Assembly: GCF_003073475.1 (NCBI RefSeq)
Contig: NZ_CP029033.1
Coordinates: forward strand, 1,178,001 to 1,242,000
Source: Actinobaculum sp. 313
GTDB taxonomy: Bacteria; Actinomycetota; Actinomycetes; Actinomycetales; Actinomycetaceae
Reading direction: 5' to 3'
DNA length: 64,000 nt
Made by a program: the position numbers and the translations under genes. The stretch's first letter is position 1. The number at the start of each line of letters is the position of its first letter. The notes under the pieces are model-generated. The model was not told the origin of the DNA. It saw only the letters and a list, made by a program, of their open reading frames with translations, and did no database searches. Below are positions 57,156 through 64,000 of the stretch, in pieces.

Positions 57156-58114
57156 GCCTCGCCGCGCAGAGCACGAAGGCAGAGCAACACCCTGCCGATG
57201 ATCCGTTGCGCGATGGTGTAAGTCTCGGTATCTACGAAAAGGCGCTGATCTCGAACCCGTCTCGCGCGGGAGCATCCGCCAGCGAGGCACTGGGTTCAGT
57301 TCCGATCACCGGCGACGAGTGGCGTGCGTATTTCGAGCAAGTACCGGCAGCCGGCTTCTCGTTCCTCGACTTGTCAATCGATGAGTCAGCGGAACGTGAG
57401 GCGCGCCTGGATTGGGACGCGACGACATGCCGTGAAGTACGCCACGCGGCCGAATCGGTAGGAACAATGATCGGTGGAATCTGCCTGTCCGTCCATCGCA
57501 AGATTGCGCCAGGTAGTAGCGATCCGACGCTGCGGCGGCGCGCCCGGGAAGTGATGGCGCGCGGGCTGAAAGTGTGTCACGAACTGGGTGTAGGCGTGAT
57601 CCAAATTGCCGGATACTACTGCTACTACGAGGATCCCAATCCGGACGCCGAACACTGGTACAAGCAAATGCTTGCCGATGCAGTTCCGTTGGCTGCACGC
57701 CTCGGCGTTGTCATGGGAATTGAGAACGTCGACGGCGCCGATGTCACCTCGATTTGCAAGGCGATGGAGTTCGTCTCCGCTATCGATTCGCCGTACCTGC
57801 AGGTGTATCCGGATCTGGGCAATATTGCTGAACAGGGCCTCGATCCGGCGACGGAACTGGCAGCGGGGCGTGGGCACATGGTGGCACTGCATGCCAAAGA
57901 CGTTCGGTGCGGCGAGCCGCGACGGGTCGATATGGGTACCGGCATCGTGGACTGGGATCGCAGTTTCCAGCTCCTGCGCGAGCAGGGGTGGGTCGGCCGC
58001 CTGATGATCGAGATGTGGAACGACGACGCCCCGGACTCCGTCGACAAGGCTCGCATTGCCCGCGACTTCATCGCCGCGCGTGTGACCGCTAATGGAATGG
58101 CGGTGGTGCCGTGA
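57152..58114 (+). CDS. L-ribulose-5-phosphate 3-epimerase-like (UlaE family)
   Basis: The 320-residue TIM-barrel epimerase has the UlaE features SLGIYEKAL, HAYIQIAGYYCYYE-like IQIAGYYCYYE, and metal ligands E (MGIENVDG), D (VYPDLGN), H (ALHAKD) and E (MIEMWND). In the Ula route it converts L-xylulose 5-phosphate to L-ribulose 5-phosphate. The N-terminus has an extra 25 polar residues. ATG 57152 overlaps the decarboxylase stop. Confidence 0.88.
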   Translation: MSLAAQSTKAEQHPADDPLRDGVSLGIYEKALISNPSRAGASASEALGSVPITGDEWRAYFEQVPAAGFSFLDLSIDESAEREARLDWDATTCREVRHAAESVGTMIGGICLSVHRKIAPGSSDPTLRRRAREVMARGLKVCHELGVGVIQIAGYYCYYEDPNPDAEHWYKQMLADAVPLAARLGVVMGIENVDGADVTSICKAMEFVSAIDSPYLQVYPDLGNIAEQGLDPATELAAGRGHMVALHAKDVRCGEPRRVDMGTGIVDWDRSFQLLREQGWVGRLMIEMWNDDAPDSVDKARIARDFIAARVTANGMAVVP

Positions 58115-58220
58115 AAACAGCTGCCACAGTGTAAGCAACGATCTCGCCACACCGTATGTGCGGCGGAGCCGAACTGCGGCGCATGCGCCGCGCAATACTA
58201 ACCAAGAAATGAGGAAGATA

Positions 58221-58892
58221 ATGCTTGAGGAACTCAAGGAAGAGGTCTGCGAAGGCAATCTTGAACTGCCCCGGCATGGCCTCGTTACGTGGACGAGCGG
58301 TAACCTCTCGGCCCGCGACGAAGAAACCGGACTAGTGGTCATCAAACCATCCGGAGTGCGGTACGAGAAGATGACACCCGCGGATATGGTGGTTGTAAAT
58401 CTGGATGGGAAAGTCGTCGAGGGCGAGCGGGGCCCGTCGTCGGACACGGCTTCACATCTGTACGTCTACCGGCACCGTGAGGATGTACGGTCTGTCATTC
58501 ACACTCACTCAAACTACGCGACGGCGTGGGCGGCAACCGGACAACCTATCCCGTGCGTGCTAACCGCGATGGCCGATGAATTCGGCGGGCCGGTGCCCTG
58601 CGGAGGGTACGCCTCGATTGGAACTGAACAGATAGGGGAGCAGATCATCGAGCACATTGGACACTCGCCCGCCATTCTGCTGGCGAAACACGGCGTGTTC
58701 ACAATTGGGCCTTCAATAGAAAAGGCCATCCAGGCAGCCGTCATGGTGGAGGATGTCGCACATACCGTGTCCATCGCGATGCAGATCGGGACGATAGAAC
58801 CTCTGCCGCAGGCCGACATTGACGAAAACTACGAACGATACAGCCACCGCTATGGAACGGCGGCCGCCTCACAAGGAGTAAGCCATGCCTAA
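58221..58892 (+). CDS. Class II aldolase / L-ribulose-5-phosphate 4-epimerase (UlaF/AraD type)
   Basis: The 223-residue protein has TSGNLSARD, VIKPSGVRY, SSDTASHLYVYR, and the zinc His pair in VIHTHSNYATAWA with the later His in LLAKHGVFTIG. This set matches the AraD/UlaF 4-epimerases, which yield D-xylulose 5-phosphate. The start is ATG 58221 behind GAGGAAG. It overlaps the kinase gene by 8 bases. Confidence 0.9.
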   Translation: MLEELKEEVCEGNLELPRHGLVTWTSGNLSARDEETGLVVIKPSGVRYEKMTPADMVVVNLDGKVVEGERGPSSDTASHLYVYRHREDVRSVIHTHSNYATAWAATGQPIPCVLTAMADEFGGPVPCGGYASIGTEQIGEQIIEHIGHSPAILLAKHGVFTIGPSIEKAIQAAVMVEDVAHTVSIAMQIGTIEPLPQADIDENYERYSHRYGTAAASQGVSHA

Positions 58893-59837
58893 ATTCGATC
58901 TCACAACCATTGGTGAGGGGCAGATCCGCCTCACCTGTTTCAAAGGTGATCGTCTCGTCTCAGCCAACCAGTTGCGCATGAGCGCCGCGTGCTCCGAGGC
59001 GAATGTCGCCGGTCTGCTGTCACAGCTGGGGCGTAAGACCTCCTGGGCGTCGAAGCTACCCAGTGGCAGCCTCGCCACCCGCATCTTGCATGAGTACCGG
59101 AGTGTGGGTGTTGATGTCAGCAACGTGGTACTCGCGGAAGGGGCCGCACCGCCCTCTACTTCATGGAACCGGGGGAGTATCCCATGCCCTCCCGCGTTAC
59201 CTACGACCGTGAGCACACGCCCTTCCGCGATATTACGATTGACGACTTCGCCTGGGAGTCGATGCTGGACACCGAGCTCGTGTTCGTCACGGGTATCACG
59301 GCCGCACTGACACAGAGTACGGCAGATGTCATCACGTATTTCGTCGATCTGGCGTACGAGCGCGGCATCAAGATCGCGCTCGACGTCAACTACCGTTCGC
59401 TGCTGTGGACGGCGCAGCGGGCGCGTGAAGTTCTGGGACCGATTGCGCAGAAGTCGTCCATTCTCTTCTGCTCGCGCAAAGACGGTCAAATCGTCTTCCA
59501 TGCCCAGGGTGAAGGAGTCGAGGTGTGCCGCGCTCTGCGCGACAAGTTCGGTGTGAAGACGGTTGTCTCTACCGATCAGATCGACGGCGTATACCTCTCC
59601 GACGAGGAACTGGGAGATCAGGTCTTCGAAGTCACCCAAGTTCCCGTCCTTGACCGGCCCGGGGCAGGCGACTCCTTCGTTGCCGGAGTGATCCACGGTT
59701 TTCTGCACGACGACGTCGTCCAGGGAATCCGTTACGGTCAGCGCACATCTGCTCATGCACTCACGCATTACGGAGACCTGACACGAGTCTCTGCGGCGGA
59801 ACTGAGCATCCCAACCACGACGGATATCGTCCGTTAA
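58885..59837 (+). CDS. PfkB-family sugar kinase (frameshifted near 59142)
   Basis: This ribokinase-like enzyme of about 317 residues resembles 2-keto-3-deoxygluconate kinases: VITITGEG-like TTIGEGQIRL start, SAACSEANVAGLLSQLGRKTSW, FMEPGEYPMPSRVTYDR, IALDVNYRSLLW and the anion-hole motif DRPGAGDSFVAGVIHG. One more G in the GGGG run (59140-59143) restores the frame at EGGRTALYF. It is predicted to phosphorylate the imported sugar or sugar acid. ATG 58885 overlaps the upstream gene. Confidence 0.88.
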
Positions 59838-60025
59838 CTAGACCCGAATGCGTCGGCCGCGCGCATCGGCTGTCGTGTTGTGCCATGCGACGGCCGACGG
59901 TTCGGGATTCACACCCCGGCGAAGAGTATGGCGAAGCGCGCCTTCGGATGGGGGGTCGTCCGCAGTGCCTGGCCTTCCACCACGCACTCGCTGACAGTCC
60001 TTCGACTTGAGATTGGCTACAACTT

Positions 60026-61408
60026 ATGGCTACTACTATGCAGGCTCCCGCGGGAGCAACAGCTGCAGAACAAATTGACAATCATCGACTAACGGGACAT
60101 CAGAAGTCCCTTATTGGTATGGCGATCGTCGGGAATGTGTCGGAGTTTTTCGATATGTTCCTCATTGGCTTCATCGTCAACCTTCTTATCGAGACACCGG
60201 GATGGAACCTGACAGGATTCCATTCGGGCGTGATTTTGGCAGGTGCGGGTTTGGGCACAGTGCTGGGTTCGATTACCTGGGGGCGCCTGGCCGACATCTT
60301 CGGCCGTAAGCACGCCTTCATCTCCTGCATCATTGTGTTGGTCGTCTTTACGGCCGCATCGGCCTTCACCCCCGTCAACGGTTGGATTCTTCTGACAATT
60401 CTGCGCACGGGTGTTGGATTCGGCGTTGGTGGTCTGAACATCACTTCCGTGCCCTTCGTCCAGGAATTCGTTCCTGCCAAGCAACGTGGGCTGCTGGCCG
60501 GACTGACAAGCGTTTTCATTCCGGCGGGTATCTTCCTCGGCGGCCTTGTCACCAAGTATTTTGGCGATACGCTGGGCTGGCGTGGCTTAATTGCGGTCGG
60601 CTGCATACCGATCATCCTGCTCGCTTGGGCGCGTTTCATACCCGAGTCGCCTCGTTTCCTGCAGTCGCGCGGACGTGAGAAGGAGGCCAAGGAGGCCTAC
60701 GCTTGGGCGATGGAGATTCCGGTGGAGCAGGTGGCGGACCTGCCGGAGATCAAGGAGTCCTCGTCGGCGTCTTACTCGGTTATCTTCCAGAGGTATCCAA
60801 AGCAGTTGCTCGTTGTGGCAACCGGTTCCTTCTGCTTCATCCTCGGCTCCTTCACCGTTCAGTCCTGGGGTCAGACTCTGCTCGGTCAGTCCTTCAAGTT
60901 CGATACCGGCATGGTCGCTACGCTGTTCATGTTCGTTTCCCTCGGCGATCTGCTCGGACGCCTTGGGTCGGCGTGGATCTCCGACAAAATCGGAAGGCGC
61001 TGGACCATGTTCGGCTGCGGCATGATTGGCGCTATCGGTGCCCTGATAGCAGCCTTTTCGACGCGGATGGTGGATGGTGACAACGTTGGCAACGCCGGCT
61101 ATGTCTTCTTCGCGGGAATCTTCATCATCATGATGTTCGGCGACGGCGCTTTTGGCATACTCAATGCCTTCGGTGGCGAGCAGTTTCCGACGGAGGCACG
61201 TTCGACCGGCCTCGGATTGGGCTACGGCATCGGAGCCATTGCCAAGGTGGTGGGTCCCTACTTCGTGGGTGCGTTGATTGGTTCGGCAGAACTTTCGGCC
61301 GAAGTCGTGTTCGTACCGTTCACCATCTTCGCGGCGCTACTCTTCCTCGGCGGCATTATCTATCTGTTTGCAAAGGAGACGAAGGGCGTCTCCCTGGAGG
61401 ACGTGTAG
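60026..61408 (+). CDS. MFS transporter, metabolite:H+ symporter type
   Basis: This 460-residue carrier has 12 predicted TM segments. Motif A is GRLADIFGRKHAF between TM2 and TM3, there is PESPRFLQSRGREKEA after TM6, and DKIGRRWTMFG is the second repeat of motif A. It probably imports the substrate of the operon unphosphorylated by proton symport, in place of the PTS of E. coli Ula. It follows the kinase by 188 bases, and a terminator follows it. Confidence 0.88.
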   Translation: MATTMQAPAGATAAEQIDNHRLTGHQKSLIGMAIVGNVSEFFDMFLIGFIVNLLIETPGWNLTGFHSGVILAGAGLGTVLGSITWGRLADIFGRKHAFISCIIVLVVFTAASAFTPVNGWILLTILRTGVGFGVGGLNITSVPFVQEFVPAKQRGLLAGLTSVFIPAGIFLGGLVTKYFGDTLGWRGLIAVGCIPIILLAWARFIPESPRFLQSRGREKEAKEAYAWAMEIPVEQVADLPEIKESSSASYSVIFQRYPKQLLVVATGSFCFILGSFTVQSWGQTLLGQSFKFDTGMVATLFMFVSLGDLLGRLGSAWISDKIGRRWTMFGCGMIGAIGALIAAFSTRMVDGDNVGNAGYVFFAGIFIIMMFGDGAFGILNAFGGEQFPTEARSTGLGLGYGIGAIAKVVGPYFVGALIGSAELSAEVVFVPFTIFAALLFLGGIIYLFAKETKGVSLEDV

Positions 61409-61473
61409 CTCCGCGGAGCACCGTGTCGCAATTGAGACATTAGGGTGGCTGCGCGTATGAAGTGACAAATGAG

Positions 61474-61508
61474 ACTGGGACCCCGCATTGCGGGGTCCCA
61501 GCTCCGTT
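61474..61508 (+). terminator. Strong hairpin after the sugar-acid operon
   Basis: CTGGGACCCCGC (61475-61486) pairs perfectly with GCGGGGTCCCAG (61490-61501). It ends the 55.5-61.4 kb operon and faces the minus-strand gene below. Confidence 0.75.
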
Positions 61509-61553
61509 ATCCCGGCGCATGTCAGGCGCGCATAGTGCGGTGCCGGGACACGT

Positions 61554-62408
61554 CTACAGCGCGGCAAGTGCCTCGGCGAGTTCTACGCTCGTCTCAACTT
61601 GCTGCGGAAAGGGTACGAAACCGGTGAGGGCTTCGTCGTCGTCGATACGCATAAGAGTGAGGCCGGTGCGGTCGATATCCAGGCAGAGAACTGCTGGAGC
61701 GGACATTTCAACATTGATATGCACGGGTTGGCGAGACATCAGGGCGCCGGAGATCTCCCGTCGACGCATGGCTTGGAACAGTAATGTGGGAATTGTGCAG
61801 TTGAGAGCACTGATCCGTTCGAGAGCGGTCAGTTCGCCATACGGTGAGTTGAATAGCGCACCGGGGCAGGGCGGTTTTTGGCATCTCTGGCGATGAATGT
61901 CTGCAATGGCGGCGAGGCTGACCGGTGTGACACCTCCTGCGTCGTGAAGCAAGACCCGCGTACCCTCTAAGCGTGCGGTCCGGGCCTGGGGAGCGGTTGC
62001 GATCTCGGCAACGCGCGACGGGAGGAAGCTGCTGTAGAGCAGGTCGAGGATTTCGTCGCGTTCAAGCCACTGTGCGGTTGCCAACGCGTGAACTGCGCAA
62101 GCTGTGATTTGCACGCTGGGGTCTGGGGCCTGCTTTTCAATGGATAGGCGCACGTCCATCGGTTCGTCGCTACACAGATCGGTGAGGGATGCATCGTCCG
62201 CTGCTGTCGCCGCGATATAGACGCTGCCATCGGCACCCAAGCCATGCGCGAGGGAGGAGATGGTAACAATTGGGTCCACGTGGTAGGCGACGAGGGTGGC
62301 CTTCCCCGCTCCGGCTAGAAGACGCTGGGCAATTGACAGGCTGCGGGCTTCCCACACGTGGGTGCATACCGCGCTGCGGTCGGGCGAGAGCGTCAGATCA
62401 GGATTCAC
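61554..62408 (-). CDS. Hypothetical protein, possible DUF2470/HugZ-like iron-linked protein
   Basis: The 284-residue protein has no membrane segment or signal. The C-terminal part (VHINVEMSAPAVLCLDIDRTGLTLMRIDDDEALTGFVPFP) is compatible with a DUF2470-type end seen in haem-oxygenase-like proteins, and the middle is a split-barrel-like pattern, but this is weak resemblance only. A DtxR-type site lies about 40 bases upstream. The role is unproven; iron handling is the best guess. Confidence 0.5.
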   Translation of the reverse strand: MNPDLTLSPDRSAVCTHVWEARSLSIAQRLLAGAGKATLVAYHVDPIVTISSLAHGLGADGSVYIAATAADDASLTDLCSDEPMDVRLSIEKQAPDPSVQITACAVHALATAQWLERDEILDLLYSSFLPSRVAEIATAPQARTARLEGTRVLLHDAGGVTPVSLAAIADIHRQRCQKPPCPGALFNSPYGELTALERISALNCTIPTLLFQAMRRREISGALMSRQPVHINVEMSAPAVLCLDIDRTGLTLMRIDDDEALTGFVPFPQQVETSVELAEALAAL

Positions 62409-62447
62409 CGCTCAGCCCTCGCTCGCATTCGAGTAGTCTCCATAGGG

Positions 62448-62466
62448 TAAGGCTAGCCTGACTGGG
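62448..62466. promoter_or_regulatory. DtxR/IdeR-like iron box
   Basis: TAAGGCTAGCCTGACTGGG matches 12 of 19 positions of the DtxR consensus TTAGGTTAGCCTAACCTAA, with the core AGGxTAGCCT intact. It lies 40 bases upstream of the minus-strand gene start at 62408. Confidence 0.5.
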
Positions 62467-62643
62467 TAGGGTGCCGTCAAGGCATCGCACGAATTTGGTC
62501 ATGAAGAGTAGCTTTCCTGTACTCTATGGAAGAATTAACACGGAAAACACCGCGTTTAGCCGGTAGGGCAGGCGTATTGGTTGTGTGGTGAATCGCAGCG
62601 GATTGTCTCCGCGTCGGTTTGTCGCGAGTTCAAAGGAGGGGAT

Positions 62644-63009
62644 ATGGCAAAACGTACACCGGTCGCCGAGGCCAGTCTTCACGGCAATATAGCCGCGGAG
62701 GTTCCGGTTGTCAGGGAGTCGACGACGTCGCGGGTGGTTCTGGACAACCGCCTGCTGCGAGTGGTCGAGTTTACCTTCGATGCGGGCGAATTACTCACGG
62801 AACACTCTTCGCCTCGCGCGGTGGTCGTCCAGCTGCTGGAAGGCGAGATGAGTTTCTCGTTGGAAGGGGAGCAGCGAACGCTTCATCCCGCCGACGTTGT
62901 TTACCTCGCGCCCGGAGCCAAGCATGCGCTGGTTGCCAAGACTGCGTGCCGGATGAGTCTGGTCATGGTGGATGTCACCGAGGTGCCGGAAGAGGTTCTT
63001 CATGGCTGA
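62644..63009 (+). CDS. Cupin-domain protein
   Basis: The 121-residue cupin has FDAGELLTEHSSPRAVVVQLLEGEMSFSLEGE, then HPADVVYLAPGAKHALVAK. The motif 1 has one His (EHSSP) and motif 2 has one (KHAL), so a metal site is partial. The strong AAAGGAGGGGAT site lies just upstream of ATG 62644. Its stop overlaps the methyltransferase start, so the two are one transcript. Confidence 0.85.
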   Translation: MAKRTPVAEASLHGNIAAEVPVVRESTTSRVVLDNRLLRVVEFTFDAGELLTEHSSPRAVVVQLLEGEMSFSLEGEQRTLHPADVVYLAPGAKHALVAKTACRMSLVMVDVTEVPEEVLHG

Positions 63010-63850
63010 GGCCGAAGCTGATCACAAACTGCAAGGGCATTGGCTGCTGGCGTCTCTCGGGAAGAGGGTGCTGCGCCCGGGTGGGCTGGGGTTGACCCGC
63101 AGACTGTTGAGTGCGGCGGCTCTGGGTGGCAATGACAGAATCGTGGAGTTCGGTCCGGGTGTCGGCAAGACGGCAGCCTTGTTGCTTGAGGCGCATCCTG
63201 CCTCATATGTGGGTGTCGATCCGAATCCGGAGGGTCGTCGGCAACTGGAAGCCGTGCTCGCCTGGCACTCCAACGTGCAGATCGTGGTTGCGGACGCCGC
63301 CGAGACGGGACTGCCGGACGGAAGTGCGGATCTCGTTCTGGGAGAAGCGATGCTCACCATGTGCGGGCCGGAGGACAAGGCTGCGATTGTCGGTGAGGCC
63401 GCGCGCATACTGGCTCCCGGAGGTCGCTACGCCATCCACGAGCTAGCACTGACCGATACTGCGCCCGACCCGGAGCCGTCGACGGATCGGGGTGAAACAG
63501 GGCGTGCCATCTCGCGTGAGATCAAGGTGGGGGCGCGTCCCCTGAAGATTCAGGCGTGGAAGAAGCTTCTGGAGAACGCGGGGCTGACCGTTGAATGGTC
63601 GGGGACCGCACCCATGCACCTGCTCGAACCATCGCGGCTGGTTGCCGACGAAGGAATTTGCGGTGCTGCGCGCTTTGCCTGGCGCCTCATGCATCGGCCT
63701 GAAGCGCGAAAGCGAGTGTTTGCCATGCGGCGCAGCTTCCGCGCCCACGGGGATGACCTGATAGCGGTGGCAATCGTGGCGCGAAAGGTGCAAGTGAAGG
63801 CAGAGGCGGGGGATACCGCTGGGGACGCGGCCGCGGCGCGTCGAGAGTAG
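63002..63850 (+). CDS. Class I SAM-dependent methyltransferase
   Basis: The 282-residue protein has motif I IVEFGPGVGKTAALLLE, post-I VGVDPNPEG, and VVADAAETGLPDGSADLVLGEAMLTM with motif III ILAPGGRYAIHEL. This is a small-molecule methyltransferase fold (Methyltransf_11 type). The C-terminal 40 residues are low-complexity. The start ATG 63002 overlaps the cupin gene by 8 bases. Substrate unknown. Confidence 0.88.
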   Translation: MAEAEADHKLQGHWLLASLGKRVLRPGGLGLTRRLLSAAALGGNDRIVEFGPGVGKTAALLLEAHPASYVGVDPNPEGRRQLEAVLAWHSNVQIVVADAAETGLPDGSADLVLGEAMLTMCGPEDKAAIVGEAARILAPGGRYAIHELALTDTAPDPEPSTDRGETGRAISREIKVGARPLKIQAWKKLLENAGLTVEWSGTAPMHLLEPSRLVADEGICGAARFAWRLMHRPEARKRVFAMRRSFRAHGDDLIAVAIVARKVQVKAEAGDTAGDAAAARRE

Positions 63851-63875
63851 GCATCGCCAGTAGCGGCAGCGCTTG

Positions 63876-63951
63876 TTGGCGTCGCGTGGGTTCGGGACGG
63901 TTGCAAGGTCGAAGTTCTTCAGTGGCGACCGGGCTTCCCACGCGACGCCAA
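63876..63951. repeat. 15-bp perfect inverted repeat around a 46-base loop
   Basis: TTGGCGTCGCGTGGG (63876-63890) and CCCACGCGACGCCAA (63937-63951) are exact inverses. It follows the methyltransferase stop by 26 bases. There is no T-run, so it is not a classical terminator; it may be a small mobile hairpin or an attachment-like site. Confidence 0.75.
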
Positions 63952-64000
63952 TGTACGGCTGCGAGAGCTCGGCCGCCCCGATCAGAGCGCGGTGTGGGTA

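Noticed and set aside
57232-58447. Minus-strand 353-codon frame over the UlaE-like gene
   Set aside because: A shadow frame in GC-rich DNA; the plus-strand protein has all metal ligands.

Overview
The window is chromosomal DNA of a high-GC Gram-positive bacterium, most likely of the Actinomycetaceae (Actinomyces, Schaalia or Trueperella type). The reasons are the core block rplU-rpmA-obgE-proB ... proA-nadD-(acidic membrane protein)-rsfS-phosphatase-tRNA-Ala, frequent GTG starts, a DtxR-type iron box and a ribD-ribBA-ribH cluster under an FMN riboswitch. The genus call is inference from gene content; no 16S is present.

Layout. 1-14.5 kb is the housekeeping core: ribosomal proteins L21 (partial) and L27, the Obg GTPase, the proline enzymes ProB and ProA, thioredoxin, NadD, RsfS, a histidine phosphatase, tRNA-Ala(GGC) and phosphofructokinase. 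A small accessory island (luciferase-like protein, broken helical protein, membrane protein) lies between proB and trx. 14.6-35 kb is accessory metabolism and stress: a UvrA-like ABC protein, an SDR, LysR regulators, three aldo-keto reductases, a carboxymuconolactone-decarboxylase-like protein, a DHA2 exporter, a circularly permuted GH3 beta-glucosidase, a quinone-oxidoreductase/Rrf2 pair, fossil AraC and sugar-symporter fragments, a Fic protein and a truncated ABC-F protein. 35-49 kb holds a secreted Gly-rich protein with a small membrane protein, an XRE/zinc-ribbon regulator, a decayed DUF4143 ATPase, a histidine kinase / serine hydrolase / response regulator operon facing an ABC exporter, and a rifampicin-phosphotransferase-like enzyme facing a TetR regulator. 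50-53.4 kb is the riboflavin operon, which lacks ribE. 54.3-61.4 kb is a SorC-regulated sugar-acid operon resembling the L-ascorbate (Ula) route but with an MFS carrier, a PfkB kinase and a phosphotriesterase-type lactonase in place of the PTS and UlaG. 61.5-64 kb has a putative iron-regulated protein, a cupin and a methyltransferase.

Three sequence-level patterns stand out. First, at least 13 otherwise well-conserved genes or gene parts, including the essential obgE, are broken by single missing bases, nearly all next to G or C runs. This looks like an assembly artefact, so I give repaired extents. Second, short direct repeats of 16-72 bp recur between genes, and several begin at or contain the stop codon of the preceding gene. 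Third, a 118-bp element with 18-bp terminal inverted repeats occurs twice, about 22 kb apart, in opposite orientations, and one copy supplies the last codons of a membrane-protein gene.

The best candidate for an undescribed system is the non-PTS Ula-like operon at 54.3-61.4 kb, whose decarboxylase has altered catalytic residues. Next is the secreted Gly-rich protein with its membrane partner at 35.2-36.1 kb.
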